From assembly GCF_014203595.1 (NCBI RefSeq), contig NZ_JACHJK010000006.1, positions 186,001 to 250,000 of the forward strand: a stretch of DNA of 64,000 nt. The letters run 5' to 3'. A program made the translations under genes and the position numbers. This document shows positions 42,865 to 52,808 of this stretch, in pieces. The notes beneath the pieces were generated by a model. The model was given only the letters and a program-made list of their open reading frames with translations, had not been told where the DNA came from and did not search any database. Numbering within the stretch: position 1 is the first letter of the stretch; every line of letters starts with the position of its first letter. Source of the DNA: Streptomyces echinatus. GTDB taxonomy: Bacteria; Actinomycetota; Actinomycetes; Streptomycetales; Streptomycetaceae.

Positions 42865-44037
42865 ATGGCCGTACGCGGCCGGCACCGCCGGTACCAGCCG
42901 AACAGGATCAACCGCGCCTCACTCACCGTCACGGCGAGCGGCGCCGGCCTCGCGATTCCGCTGGTCGCCGCCGGCACCGCGAACGCCGCCGACACGGCCA
43001 CCTGGAACAAGGTCGCCGCCTGCGAGTCCAGCGGCGACTGGAGCATCAACACCGGCAACGGCTTCTACGGCGGGCTCCAGTTCACCCAGTCCACCTGGGC
43101 GGCGTACGGCGGCACCCGCTACGCGCCGCGCGCCGATCTGGCCACCCGGGCCGAGCAGATGGCCGTCGCCGAGAAGGTCCTGGACGGGCAGGGGCCGGGC
43201 GCGTGGCCCGTGTGCTCGGTGCGGGCCGGACTGACCCGGGGCGGGGGCGGCCCCGACGTGCACCCCGACTCGGCGACCACGCATCAGGCGCACACCACCG
43301 GCACCACGAGACCGGGCAGCCGTGAGTCCGCTTCCGTCAAGGACGTGCAGCCGCAGACCACCCCGCAGTCCCGTGCGGGCCGGGCCGAGATGTACACGGT
43401 GGTGCACGGAGACACCCTCTCGGGCATCGCCGGCGACCATCACGTGCCGGGCGGCTGGCGGGCGCTGTACACGGGCAACCGCGCCACGATAGGCGCCGAT
43501 CCCGACCTCATCGTGCCGGGGCAGCGGCTCAGCCTGAACGGCCACCGCACCGCCCCCGCGCCCCCCAAGTCCCCGAAGCGGAAGACGCCTTCGGAGCACC
43601 CCACCACGCACCACACCCCGCCCCCCGCCCGGCACGCGCTCGTCGCCCCGGTGACCGCGTCCATCGGCACCGGCTACCACGTGGCGGGCTCCCACTGGTC
43701 GAAGGGATACCACACCGGCGTCGACTTCCTCGTGCCCACCGGCACCCCGGTGAAGGCGGCGGCCGCCGGGCAGGTGGTGGCCGCGGGCTGGGGCGGCTCG
43801 TACGGCTACCAGGTGGTGATCCGGCACGGAGACGGCCGCTACACCCAGTACGCCCATCTGTCCGCCATCTCCGCGCGGGTCGGCCAGAGCGTCACCGCCG
43901 GTCAGCGCGTCGGCCGCTCCGGTTCCACCGGAAACGTCACGGGCCCGCATCTGCACTTCGAGGTGCGGACCGGGCCCGGCTTCGGCACGGACGTCGACCC
44001 GCTCGCCTACCTGCGGGCCGGCGGCGTCAGGATCTGA
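42865..44037 (+). CDS. rpfD: RpfD-like cell-wall hydrolase (Rpf, LysM, M23)
   Basis: A 390-aa secreted protein. The signal peptide is residues 1 to about 41 (ends GTANAA). The Rpf transglycosylase-like domain (about 42-115) contains WNKVAACESSGDWSINTGNG with the catalytic Glu; LysM is at about 180-230 (YTVVHGDTLSGIA). The M23 LytM-type metallopeptidase (about 275-385) contains HTGVDFLVPTGTPV and the HLHFEVR motif. Rpf proteins support spore germination and regrowth, and the M23 domain would cut cross-links. ATG 42865 fits the signal peptide. Its 3' end overlaps the convergent transporter gene by 31 bp. The symbol is by architecture and neighbour. Confidence 0.88.
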   Translation: MAVRGRHRRYQPNRINRASLTVTASGAGLAIPLVAAGTANAADTATWNKVAACESSGDWSINTGNGFYGGLQFTQSTWAAYGGTRYAPRADLATRAEQMAVAEKVLDGQGPGAWPVCSVRAGLTRGGGGPDVHPDSATTHQAHTTGTTRPGSRESASVKDVQPQTTPQSRAGRAEMYTVVHGDTLSGIAGDHHVPGGWRALYTGNRATIGADPDLIVPGQRLSLNGHRTAPAPPKSPKRKTPSEHPTTHHTPPPARHALVAPVTASIGTGYHVAGSHWSKGYHTGVDFLVPTGTPVKAAAAGQVVAAGWGGSYGYQVVIRHGDGRYTQYAHLSAISARVGQSVTAGQRVGRSGSTGNVTGPHLHFEVRTGPGFGTDVDPLAYLRAGGVRI

Positions 44038-45404
44038 CCCGGGGACGGTGCCCGGTCCAGGTCCGGCAGCGGTGCGTGGAAGGCCGCGGTCAGCAGGACG
44101 TACGACGCGGGCAGCGCGAGGCCGGCCGACGGCGCGCCGCCCTCGGTGTCCGCCCCGCGGTCAGCCCGTTCCGGCACCAGGTGCTTGCGCCGGGCCGGCT
44201 CGGTGGTCCCGGCGCCGGGCCCGGCGTGCCCGGCGCGGTCACCTCCCGCGCGCCGGACCCCGCGCTGCCGCGGCACACCGAGGCGCGCCCGGGCGCCGGC
44301 CCGCACCGCCTCGGCACCGGCCGGCACCTCGTGCGCGCAGGAGCCCCCGGCCGCCGACAGCACGGCCGGAGCGGGAACGGCGGGCAGCGCCCCGTCCGCC
44401 ACCGGAACGGCCGCGGGAGTCGTGTCCGCCATCGGTACGGCCGGCACCGGAACAGCCCGAGACGCCCCGCCCGCCGACGGAACGGCCGGAGTGCCCGACG
44501 CGGCAGTGGCCGCGGCGGCCGGGGCCGGCGTGGCAGGTGTCGCGGTGGCCGGGGCCGGCGTGGCCGGGGCCGTCGCGGGCGACAGCCGCTCCGTCGTCAG
44601 CATGATCAGGCCGCCCGCCGCCACCACCCCGCAGCCCAGGGCGAGCACGGTGCCCGTGGTGCCGTGCCGGAACGTCTCGCCGAACATCAGGATGCCGACC
44701 GCGGCGGCCAGCATCGGATTGACCACCGTCGCCGTGGCCAGCGGGGCCGCGAGGCCGCCGCCCCGGTAGGAGGCCTGGGACAGCAGCACGCCGGCGACCG
44801 TGAACAGCGCGATCACCGCGAGGGAGGGCAGCTCGCCCAGGCCGACGCCGTGGGACCAGTCCACGGCCACGGTCTTGGTGAACACCGACGACATGCCGAA
44901 CGCGATGCCGGAGGCGGTGGCGAGCAGCACGCTGCGCACCGCCGGATGCCGGTGCACGGCCAGCCCCGCGAGCATCAGCGCCACCACCGCCCCGCCGGTG
45001 ACCAGCGCGACCGCCACCCGCTGCGCGGGGGCGAGGGAGTGCGCGGAGGAGGAGCCGACCAGGGCCAGCAGACCGGCAAGGCCCACCGTGGCCATCAGGG
45101 CCCCGCGCCAGGCGGTCGCGCCGGCCCGGCGGCCGACGCACAGCGCCGCCAGGGGCAGCGCGAAGACGATGGTCAGCGCGCCGAGCGGCTGGACCAGGCT
45201 GAGCGGCCCGCAGGCCAGCGCCACGACGTGCAGCACACCGCCGAGACCGTTGAGCGCCAGCGCGCCCCACCAGCCCGGCCGGCGCAGCGGCAGATACGCG
45301 CCGTCCGGAGAGGACACCGCGACCTGCTCCTGCGCGATCGCTCCGCCCGCGTAGGCGACGGCGGAGACGACCGACAGGAGCACGGACAACGCCAGGGCGC
45401 TCAT
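44007..45404 (-). CDS. EamA/DMT-type membrane transporter with low-complexity tail
   Basis: A 465-aa protein. Residues 1-285 contain nine or ten transmembrane helices with the inner duplication of the DMT superfamily. Residues about 290-465 are an Ala/Pro/Thr/Val-rich then charged cytoplasmic tail with repeats such as PATAPATPAPAT. ATG 45404 follows GAGGAG. The gene overlaps the convergent rpfD 3' end by 31 bp. The tail is probably not needed for transport and may be an expansion; the substrate is unknown. Confidence 0.82.
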   Translation of the reverse strand: MSALALSVLLSVVSAVAYAGGAIAQEQVAVSSPDGAYLPLRRPGWWGALALNGLGGVLHVVALACGPLSLVQPLGALTIVFALPLAALCVGRRAGATAWRGALMATVGLAGLLALVGSSSAHSLAPAQRVAVALVTGGAVVALMLAGLAVHRHPAVRSVLLATASGIAFGMSSVFTKTVAVDWSHGVGLGELPSLAVIALFTVAGVLLSQASYRGGGLAAPLATATVVNPMLAAAVGILMFGETFRHGTTGTVLALGCGVVAAGGLIMLTTERLSPATAPATPAPATATPATPAPAAAATAASGTPAVPSAGGASRAVPVPAVPMADTTPAAVPVADGALPAVPAPAVLSAAGGSCAHEVPAGAEAVRAGARARLGVPRQRGVRRAGGDRAGHAGPGAGTTEPARRKHLVPERADRGADTEGGAPSAGLALPASYVLLTAAFHAPLPDLDRAPSPGQILTPPARR

Positions 45405-45582
45405 CGCTGTCTCCTCTGAGGGCGGTGGGCGTCCTGCGCCCGGCGCGGCGTACGGTCGGCTTCCATGAACCAACACTCTGCCCGCCCGGGCCCTTTGAGT
45501 CGTCGTACCTGAGCACGCCATGCGTCCTACTGCCGATGGAGTACACGGGCCGAGTGATCATCCCCTGGAGGGGTGACCGCGG

Positions 45583-46389
45583 GTGGACACCCGCCGGTGC
45601 GCCCCGGCTACGTGCCTGGTAGTAGTGCCTGTCGTGGATCTCGACCCCGGACTCGCCGCACTGCGCCCCCTCGGCGGCTTCTTCGTCCTGCGTACCGCGC
45701 CCGGCACGGCCGCCGCCGGTGCCGCGCCATGGCGGCTGCCGGCCCTCGCGGACGGGTACGCGGGGGCGGCCCCGGACGTTCACCGGGATCCGGTGGCCTC
45801 CCGGGTCGCCGCCGTCGGACAGCGGCTGCGGACCCGCGAGGTCCGGGTCGCCGCCTCCATCGCCCAGCAGGGGCTCGCCGCCCGGCTGTGGTCGGCGGCC
45901 CTGGGCTGTGCCGTCCTCTACGGCCGGCTGCCCGACCTGGACCCGCGCCTGCTGCGCTGGGACGTCCTCGCCATCGCGCCCGACGACCTGTGGCTCACCG
46001 AGCTGCGCCCGCTGCCCGGGGACGCGGCCGCGCTCACCGGCACGGTGCTGCACGGCCATCTGGAGCCCCTGGCGGCGACCCTGCGGGCCCGCTACGGCGT
46101 CGCCGCCGGCCTGCTGTGGGGCAACGCGGGCTCCGCGCTCGCCGCGACCGCCCGGGAACTGGGCCGCTGGGCCCGCGTCCACGGCCGTACCGACGTGGCG
46201 GCCCGCACCCGCGTCCTCACCGGTGAGCTGTTCGACCACCCGCTGCTGAGCGCCACCGGCGTGCGCACCGGCACGGCCTTCCGGCGCCGCAGCTGCTGCC
46301 TGTACTACCGGGTGCCGGGCGGCGGGCTCTGCGGCGACTGCTGCCTCACCCGGCCGCCGCGCTCTTCCCCGGGCGCCGCGTCTGGGTGA
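45583..46389 (+). CDS. FhuF-type 2Fe-2S ferric-siderophore reductase-like protein
   Basis: A 268-aa protein with GTG 45583 after GGAGGGG. The C-terminus carries the FhuF iron-sulfur motif CC-x10-C-x2-C as SCCLYYRVPGGGLCGDCC. The preceding 230 residues fit the Ala/Leu-rich helical domain of FhuF relatives. FhuF reduces ferric iron bound to hydroxamate siderophores after import, but no siderophore genes are adjacent. It ends 40 bp before glgM and could be read with it. Confidence 0.82.
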   Translation: MDTRRCAPATCLVVVPVVDLDPGLAALRPLGGFFVLRTAPGTAAAGAAPWRLPALADGYAGAAPDVHRDPVASRVAAVGQRLRTREVRVAASIAQQGLAARLWSAALGCAVLYGRLPDLDPRLLRWDVLAIAPDDLWLTELRPLPGDAAALTGTVLHGHLEPLAATLRARYGVAAGLLWGNAGSALAATARELGRWARVHGRTDVAARTRVLTGELFDHPLLSATGVRTGTAFRRRSCCLYYRVPGGGLCGDCCLTRPPRSSPGAASG

Positions 46390-46429
46390 CCATGAGGGGA
46401 ACCTGCCGCCGAGACCAGGGGGTTGACGG

Positions 46430-47620
46430 GTGCGAGTGGGACTGCTGACCCGGGAGTACCCCCCGGACGTGTACGGCGGCGCGGGCGTCCATGTGGAGTT
46501 CCTCGCCCGTGAACTGACCCCCCTGGTCGACCTGGAGGTGCACTGCTGGGGCGAGGGACGCGGGGTCGGCGTCGTACGCCACCGTCCCTGGTCCGCCCTG
46601 GACGGCTCCAACGACGTCCTGCGCACCTTCTCGGTGGACCTCGCCGTCGCCGCCGCCCTCGAAGGCCGCGAACTCGTCCACTCCCACACCTGGTACGCCA
46701 ACCTCGCCGGCCACGTCGCCAAGCTGCTGTACGGCGTCCCGCACGTGGTGACCGCCCACTCGCTGGAGCCGCTGCGCCCCTGGAAGGCCGAGCAACTCGG
46801 CGGCGGGTACGTTCTGTCGAGCTGGGCCGAGCGCACCGCGATCGAGGCCGCCGACGCGGTGATCGCCGTCTCGGGCGCCATGCGGGAGGACATCCTCGCC
46901 TGCTATCCGGCGCTGGACCCGGCCCGCGTCCACGTGGTCCACAACGGCATCGACACCCGGCTCTACCGCCCGGCTCCCGGCACCGACGCCCTCACCCGGC
47001 ACGGCATCGACCCGGCCCGCCCGTACGTCCTGTTCGTCGGCCGGATCACCCGGCAGAAGGGCGTGCCCCAACTGCTCCGTGCGGTACGGGACATCGATCC
47101 CGGGGCACAGGTCGTGCTCTGCGCGGGCGCCGCCGACACCCCGGAGACCGACCGGGAGTTCCAGGAGCTGTTCGAGGAGCTGCGCCGGGTGCGGGCGGGC
47201 GTGTTCTGGATCCCGCAGATGCTCCCGCGCCCCGAGGTGATCCAGCTCCTCACCCGGGCGGCCGTGTTCGTCTGCCCCTCGGTGTACGAGCCGCTCGGCA
47301 TCGTCAACCTGGAGGCGATGGCCTGCGGCACGCCCGTGGTGGCGTCCCGGGTGGGTGGGATCCCCGAGGTCGTGGAGGACGGCCGTACGGGCCTCCTGGT
47401 CGACGCGGACGACGATTTCGTGCCCGGTCTCGCCAGGTCCCTGGACACCGTCCTCGCCGACCCGGAGGCGGCCCGGCGGATGGGAGAGGCCGGACGGGCG
47501 CGCGCGGTCGGGGAGTTCGGCTGGGACGCGGTGGCCCGCCGCACGGCGAAGCTGTACGAAGAGGTTCTCGAACGGGCTCGGTCCGGCCCGTTCGGGGCAT
47601 CCGTGGTGGAACCAGGGTGA
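46430..47620 (+). CDS. glgM: GT4 glycogen/maltose-1-phosphate synthase, GlgM-like
   Basis: A 396-aa GT-B enzyme with GTG 46430. The N-terminal segment RVGLLTREYPPDVYGGAGVH (acceptor loop) and the C-terminal donor motif PSVYEPLGIVNLEAMACGTP are characteristic. Its size and sequence match the actinobacterial Rv1212c type, often annotated glycogen synthase. That type transfers glucose from ADP-glucose to glucose 1-phosphate to make maltose 1-phosphate for GlgE, or extends glycogen. It is directly followed by glgC, which makes its donor. No glgE or glgB is in the window. Confidence 0.88.
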   Translation: MRVGLLTREYPPDVYGGAGVHVEFLARELTPLVDLEVHCWGEGRGVGVVRHRPWSALDGSNDVLRTFSVDLAVAAALEGRELVHSHTWYANLAGHVAKLLYGVPHVVTAHSLEPLRPWKAEQLGGGYVLSSWAERTAIEAADAVIAVSGAMREDILACYPALDPARVHVVHNGIDTRLYRPAPGTDALTRHGIDPARPYVLFVGRITRQKGVPQLLRAVRDIDPGAQVVLCAGAADTPETDREFQELFEELRRVRAGVFWIPQMLPRPEVIQLLTRAAVFVCPSVYEPLGIVNLEAMACGTPVVASRVGGIPEVVEDGRTGLLVDADDDFVPGLARSLDTVLADPEAARRMGEAGRARAVGEFGWDAVARRTAKLYEEVLERARSGPFGASVVEPG

Positions 47621-47631
47621 GGGGAGCGGAC

Positions 47632-48852
47632 ATGCGTCGTGGAGGGCCTTCCGTGCTCGGGATCGTGCTGGCGGGCGGGGAGGGCAAGCGCCTGATGCCG
47701 CTCACCGCGGACCGCGCCAAACCCGCGGTCACCTTCGGCGGCACCTACCGGCTCGTCGACTTCGTCCTGTCCAACCTCGTCAACGCGGACGTACTGCGCA
47801 TCTGTGTGCTCACCCAGTACAAGTCGCACTCGCTGGACCGGCACATCACCACCACCTGGCGGATGTCCAGCCTGCTCGGCAACTACGTCACCCCGGTTCC
47901 CGCGCAGCAGCGCCTCGGGCCGCGCTGGTACCTGGGCAGCGCCGACGCGATCCTGCAGTCCCTGAACCTCGTGCACGACGAACAGCCCGAGTACGTCGCC
48001 GTGTTCGGCGCCGACCACGTCTACCGCATGGACCCCCGGCAGATGCTCGCGCAGCACATCGAGGGCGGCGCAGGGGTGACGGTGGCGGGGATCAGGGTGC
48101 CGCGATCGGAGTCCTCGTCCTTCGGGGTGATCACGCCGGGACGGGACGGCCGCACCGTCGACCGCTTCCTGGAGAAGCCCGCCGACCCTCCCGGCCTGCC
48201 GGACGACCCCGGGTGCGTCTTCGCCTCCATGGGCAACTACATCTTCACCACGAAGACCCTGATCGAGGCGCTGCACCGGGATGCCGAGGACGGGCGGTCC
48301 GTGCACGACATGGGCGGCTCGATCCTGCCCCAGCTGACCGCGCGCGGCGAGGCCCGGCTGTACGACTTCAGCGACAACCACGTCCCGGGCGAGACCAGCC
48401 GGGACCAGGGCTACTGGCGGGACGTCGGCACCCTGGACGCCTACTACGAGGCGCACATGGACCTGATCGCCGAGCGCCCGGCGTTCAACCTGTACAACCG
48501 TCAGTGGCCGGTCTACACCCACTCGGGCCAGCTCTCCCCGGCCCGCTTCAACGCGGGCGGCATCGCGAGCGAGTCCATCGTCAGCGCGGGCTGCCTGATC
48601 CGCGGTCAGGTCACCCGGTCGGTGCTCTCCCCGGGCGTGCGTGTCGACCCCGGCGCCGTGGTGCAGGGCTCGGTGCTGCACGACAACGTCCGCGTCGGCC
48701 GCGGAGCGGTGGTCCGCGGCGCGGTCCTGGACAAGAACGTGGAGGTCCCGCCGGGCGCCACGATCGGCGTCAACCCGGAGCGGGACGCCGAGCTGTACAC
48801 CGTCTCCAAGGGCGGCGTCATCGCGCTGGGGAAGGGGCGCCGGGTGACCTGA
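47632..48852 (+). CDS. glgC: Glucose-1-phosphate adenylyltransferase
   Basis: A 406-aa enzyme making ADP-glucose from ATP and glucose 1-phosphate, the committed step of glycogen synthesis. The nucleotidyl loop GIVLAGGEGKRLMPLTADRA is at the N-terminus, followed by KPAVTFGGTYRLVDFVLSN and, at the C-terminus, a left-handed beta-helix. ATG 47632 follows GGGGAG; the GTG at 47617 overlapping the glgM stop (GTGA) is an alternative. It forms an operon with glgM. Confidence 0.95.
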   Translation: MRRGGPSVLGIVLAGGEGKRLMPLTADRAKPAVTFGGTYRLVDFVLSNLVNADVLRICVLTQYKSHSLDRHITTTWRMSSLLGNYVTPVPAQQRLGPRWYLGSADAILQSLNLVHDEQPEYVAVFGADHVYRMDPRQMLAQHIEGGAGVTVAGIRVPRSESSSFGVITPGRDGRTVDRFLEKPADPPGLPDDPGCVFASMGNYIFTTKTLIEALHRDAEDGRSVHDMGGSILPQLTARGEARLYDFSDNHVPGETSRDQGYWRDVGTLDAYYEAHMDLIAERPAFNLYNRQWPVYTHSGQLSPARFNAGGIASESIVSAGCLIRGQVTRSVLSPGVRVDPGAVVQGSVLHDNVRVGRGAVVRGAVLDKNVEVPPGATIGVNPERDAELYTVSKGGVIALGKGRRVT

Positions 48853-48978
48853 CGGACACGCCGTCGGCGGCGCTCGCGGCGCGACGCGTCACAAACCGAT
48901 CCCTCGGAATGCCCGGGTTCGTGGCGTCCGGCCTTCAGGATGCAGGCAACGATGTCCAACCTGCGGAGGTCATCCGAC

Positions 48979-51297
48979 ATGAGAGGGACCCGGCGCACGC
49001 GGCTGTGCCTGGCCGGGGTGATGGCAGCGTCCGCGCTGATCACCCCCGCCGCACGGGCCGCGGAGCGGGCCGACGGCCACCTCACCGACCTGGTCAACCC
49101 GTTCATCGGGACCCAGAACGAGGGCAACACCTTCCCCGGCGCGGCCGTGCCCTTCGGCATGGTGCAGCTCTCCCCGGACACCGGGCACAGCACCGGCTAC
49201 GACTACACGCAGAACCGTATCCGCGGCTTCTCCCTGGTCCACCTCTCGGGCGTCGGCTGCCGCATCGGCGGCGACCTGCCCGTGCTGCCCACCACCGGCG
49301 AGGTCACTCAGACGGACCACGCCCGGTACGCGGCCGCGTTCTCGCACGACGACGAGGAGGCGAGCCCCGGCTACTACCGCGTCGGCCTCGCCTCCGGGAT
49401 CCGCGCCGAGCTGACCGCGACCGCCCGCACCGGGGTGCAGCGCTACACCTTCCCGGCCACCACCGAGGCCAACGTCCTGCTGAACGCGGCCCAGTCGCTG
49501 CACAAGCCGGCCGGCAGCGTGGTGGAGGTGCTCGACGACCGCACCGTGCGCACCGAGATCACCGGCCACGGCTTCTGCCGGGACACCGGCCCCTACACGG
49601 TCTACACGATCACCCGCTTCAGCCGGCCGTTCACCGCCTACGGCACCTGGGACGGCCGGACCGTCACTCCCGGCTCCCGGAGCGGGCCCGGCGGCGCCTA
49701 CGTCCGCTTCGACACCACCCGGGACCGCACGGTCGAGGCGACCACCGCCCTGTCGTACGTCGACGCGCGCGGCGCCGCGACCAATCTCCGTGCCGAGGGC
49801 GGCCGGTCCTTCGACAGCGTGCGCCGCCGGGCCCGCGAGGAGTGGGAGCGCCGGCTCGACGGCGTCCGGGTGCGAGGCGGCACGTCCACGCTCCGCCGGA
49901 CCTTCTACTCCTCGCTCTACCGGTCGTACCTCGCACCCAACGTCGGCAGCGACGCCGACGGACGCTACTTCGGCTGGGACCGCCGTACCCACCGGGCCCG
50001 GGGGTTCACCTACTACCAGAACTGGTCGCTGTGGGACACCTACCGCACCCAGGCCCAGCTGCTGGCGCTGCTCGCGCCGCGCGAGGCGCGGGACATGGCG
50101 CGGTCGGTGGTCGCGGTCGACGAGGACGGCGGCTGGCTGCCCAAGTGGGGCTACGGCCCGGTCGAGACGAACATCATGAGCGGCGACCCGGTCACCCCGT
50201 TCCTGACCACCGCCTACCACATGGGGCTCCTGAAGGGCTTCGAGGAGCGGGCCTACCGGGCGCTCAGGAAGAACGCCGACGGCGTGCCGCCGGCCGCCTA
50301 CCCGGGCATCGGCCGGGAGGCCAACGCCGAGTACGTCGCGCGCGGGTTCGCGCCCTACGTCAAGGGCCGGCCGTACGCCAAGATGGGCGACTCCGACTAC
50401 CACCACGGCGCCTCCGTCACCCTGGAGTACGCGCTCGCGGACGCGATGCTCGCCCAGATGGCCCGCGGTCTCGGACATCACGAGGACGCGGCCCGCTACG
50501 CCGCCCGCTCGAGGAACTACCGCAACGTCTTCGACCCGGCCACCGGTTTCTTCCGTGCCCGTGACGCCTCCGGCGCCTTCACCGGCTCGCCCGACCCGGC
50601 CCGCGGCGTCGGCTTCCACGAGGGCACCGCCTGGCAGTACCAGTGGCTCGTCCCGCAGGACGTACCGGGCATGGTCGGCCTGATCGGCGGCGAGCACGCG
50701 GCCAACGAGCGCCTGGACGCCTTCTTCGCCTACGGCCGGCTGCTCTCGGACCCGGAGGGGACCGCCCGCGAGGTGTGGGTGCACGGCGACCCGTACGCCT
50801 ACTACAACGCGGCCGTGTACAACCCGATGAACGAACCGGACCTCATCGCGCCCTACACCTACCTCTCCACCGGCCAGCCCTGGAAGACCACCGACGTGGT
50901 GCACGCGGCGCTGACCCTGTTCACCGACGGGCCCACCGGCATGACCGGCAACGACGACCTCGGCACCATGTCCGCCTGGAACGTGCTGTCGTCGATCGGG
51001 CTGTTCCCGGTCCAGCCCGGCCACGACACCTGGGGACTGACCACCCCGGTCTTCGACCGCGTCGACCTGACGCTGGACCGTCACTACTGGCCGAGCGGCC
51101 GGCTGACGGTGACCGCGCCCGGCACCTCGGCCACCGACCGCTACGTCCAGGCCGTGCGCGCGGACGGGACACCGCACGGCCGGACCTATCTGACGACGGG
51201 CGCGCTGCGCTCGCTGCGCTCCCTCGCCTTCACGGTCGGCCCGCGCCCGTCGGAGTGGGGTACGTCACCCGAAGCGGCGCCACCCGTCCTGAGATGA
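48979..51297 (+). CDS. Secreted GH92 alpha-mannosidase
   Basis: A 772-aa protein with ATG 48979 preceded by GGAGG and a Sec signal peptide (residues 1-28, ending PAARA). GH92 enzymes are calcium-dependent exo-alpha-mannosidases that trim high-mannose N-glycans or mannans. Family segments include NPFIGTQNEGNTFPGA near the N-terminus, WSLWDTYRTQAQLLALL, YGPVETNIMSGDPVTPFLTT and GNDDLGTMSAWNVLSSIGLF. It is complete and ends in its own terminator. It is 8 kb from the sugar-uptake locus with GH5-like and GH85 enzymes, with which it probably works. Confidence 0.93.
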   Translation: MRGTRRTRLCLAGVMAASALITPAARAAERADGHLTDLVNPFIGTQNEGNTFPGAAVPFGMVQLSPDTGHSTGYDYTQNRIRGFSLVHLSGVGCRIGGDLPVLPTTGEVTQTDHARYAAAFSHDDEEASPGYYRVGLASGIRAELTATARTGVQRYTFPATTEANVLLNAAQSLHKPAGSVVEVLDDRTVRTEITGHGFCRDTGPYTVYTITRFSRPFTAYGTWDGRTVTPGSRSGPGGAYVRFDTTRDRTVEATTALSYVDARGAATNLRAEGGRSFDSVRRRAREEWERRLDGVRVRGGTSTLRRTFYSSLYRSYLAPNVGSDADGRYFGWDRRTHRARGFTYYQNWSLWDTYRTQAQLLALLAPREARDMARSVVAVDEDGGWLPKWGYGPVETNIMSGDPVTPFLTTAYHMGLLKGFEERAYRALRKNADGVPPAAYPGIGREANAEYVARGFAPYVKGRPYAKMGDSDYHHGASVTLEYALADAMLAQMARGLGHHEDAARYAARSRNYRNVFDPATGFFRARDASGAFTGSPDPARGVGFHEGTAWQYQWLVPQDVPGMVGLIGGEHAANERLDAFFAYGRLLSDPEGTAREVWVHGDPYAYYNAAVYNPMNEPDLIAPYTYLSTGQPWKTTDVVHAALTLFTDGPTGMTGNDDLGTMSAWNVLSSIGLFPVQPGHDTWGLTTPVFDRVDLTLDRHYWPSGRLTVTAPGTSATDRYVQAVRADGTPHGRTYLTTGALRSLRSLAFTVGPRPSEWGTSPEAAPPVLR

Positions 51298-51314
51298 CCT
51301 CAGCCGCCTCCTTG

Positions 51315-51345
51315 AGTCCCGCCGCTCGCAGCGGCGGCGGGACTT
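51315..51345 (+). terminator. Hairpin after the GH92 gene
   Basis: AGTCCCGCCGCT-CGC-AGCGGCGGCGGGACT forms a strong GC-rich stem (12 bp with a small bulge) 18 bp after the stop codon. Confidence 0.75.
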
Positions 51346-51445
51346 AACCTGACGTTAACTGTGCGTAGACTGATCGTACTTGACCGTAATCGCCTGGCGG
51401 AGATTGACTGCTGATCCACCCGTCGCCGACGCGTGAGGCAAGCCC

Positions 51446-52777
51446 TTGACTTCCGACCCGCTCGCTCCCCTCGATCTGGCCTTCTGGAACATGGAGTCCG
51501 ACCGTCACCCGATGCACCTCGGCGCGCTCGGCGTCTTCGCCGCGCACTCACCCACCGCCGGGGCCCACGCCGCTGACCTGCTCGCCGCCCGCGCCGCCGC
51601 CGTACCCGGCCTGCGCATGCGCATCCGCGACGTCTGGCAGCCGCTCGCCTTCGGTGGCGCCGCCCGGGAGCCCGACCCGGACTTCGACCCCCTCGACCAC
51701 GTCCGGCTGCACGCCCCGGCCGACGACTTCCACGCGGTCGCCGGCCGGCTGATGCAGCGCCCGCTGGAACGCGGCCGGCCGCCCTGGGAGGCGCATGTGC
51801 TGCCCGGCGAGGACGGAGTGTCCTTCGCCGTGCTCTTCAAGTTCCACCACGCCCTCGCCGACGGGCTGCGCGCGCTGAAGCTCGCCGCCGGCGTCCTGGA
51901 CCCGGTCGACCTGCCCGGGCGGGCACCCCGCGCCATCGAGCCGCCCCGCGGCCGGCTGTCCGATGTGCGCCGGCTGCCCGCCCGGGTCCCGGAGCTGGTC
52001 AGGGCCGCCCTGTCCGACGCGGGCCGGGCCCTGGACATCGGCGCCTCGCTCGCCCGCTCCACCTTCGGCGCGCGCCCGTGCGCCGCGCTCACCTCCACGC
52101 CCAGCGGCACCCGCCGCACCGCCGGCGTCGTCCTCGACATCGACGACGTGCACCGGGTGCGCAAGAGCGCCGGCGGCACCGTGAACGACGTCCTCATCGC
52201 CGTCGTCGCCGGCGCGCTGCGCCGCTGGCTGGACGAGCGCGGCGACGGCAGCGAGGGCGTGACGCCCCGCGCCCTGATCCCCGTCTCCCGGCGCCGCCCG
52301 GGCACCGCCCAGTCACAGGGCAACCGGCTCTCCGGCTATCTGATACGGCTCCCGGTGCACGAGAGCGACCCGCTCGGCCGTCTGGGCGCCGTGCGCACCG
52401 CGATGGTCCGCAACAAGGACGCGGGCCCCAACCGGGGCGCCGGCGCGGTGGCCCTGCTCGCCGACCACGTGCCGGCCCTCGGCCACCGGCTCGGCGGCCC
52501 GCTGGTCGGCCAGGCCGCCCGGCTCTGGTTCGACATCCTGGTCACCAGCGTGCCGCTGCCCGGCATCGGGCTCCGGCTCGGCGGCCACGAGCTGGCCGAG
52601 GTGTACCCGCTGGCCCCGCTCGCGCCCGGCCAGGCGCTGGCGGTCGCGATCTCGACGTATCGCGGGCGCGTGCACTACGGCCTCGTCGCGGACGCGCGGG
52701 CCGTGCCGGACCTGGACCGGTTCGCGCACGCGGTCTCGGCAGAGGTGCGGGCGTTGCTGGCGGCCTGCGAGTACTGA
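51446..52777 (+). CDS. Wax ester synthase/diacylglycerol acyltransferase (WS/DGAT)
   Basis: A 443-aa acyltransferase making triacylglycerol or wax esters from acyl-CoA; in streptomycetes it feeds storage lipid droplets. The catalytic HHxxxDG motif is HHALADG near residues 135-141. The N-terminus PLAPLDLAFWNMESDRHPMH fits the family. I use TTG 51446, with GAGG about 10 nt upstream; there is no closer ATG that keeps the N-terminal motif. It ends in a strong terminator. It resembles SCO0958 in type and neighbourhood, from memory. Confidence 0.92.
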   Translation: MTSDPLAPLDLAFWNMESDRHPMHLGALGVFAAHSPTAGAHAADLLAARAAAVPGLRMRIRDVWQPLAFGGAAREPDPDFDPLDHVRLHAPADDFHAVAGRLMQRPLERGRPPWEAHVLPGEDGVSFAVLFKFHHALADGLRALKLAAGVLDPVDLPGRAPRAIEPPRGRLSDVRRLPARVPELVRAALSDAGRALDIGASLARSTFGARPCAALTSTPSGTRRTAGVVLDIDDVHRVRKSAGGTVNDVLIAVVAGALRRWLDERGDGSEGVTPRALIPVSRRRPGTAQSQGNRLSGYLIRLPVHESDPLGRLGAVRTAMVRNKDAGPNRGAGAVALLADHVPALGHRLGGPLVGQAARLWFDILVTSVPLPGIGLRLGGHELAEVYPLAPLAPGQALAVAISTYRGRVHYGLVADARAVPDLDRFAHAVSAEVRALLAACEY

Positions 52778-52808
52778 GCGGGGCCCCCGGCCGGACCCGG
52801 GGCCCCGC
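52778..52808 (+). terminator. Perfect 10-bp hairpin after the WS/DGAT gene
   Basis: GCGGGGCCCC (52778-52787) pairs with GGGGCCCCGC (52799-52808) across an 11-nt loop, starting directly after the TGA. Confidence 0.8.

Noticed and set aside
47355..50564. 1069-codon plus-strand open frame over glgC and GH92
   Set aside because: It is Arg/Pro/Gly-rich and out of frame with the recognised glgM, glgC and GH92 genes.
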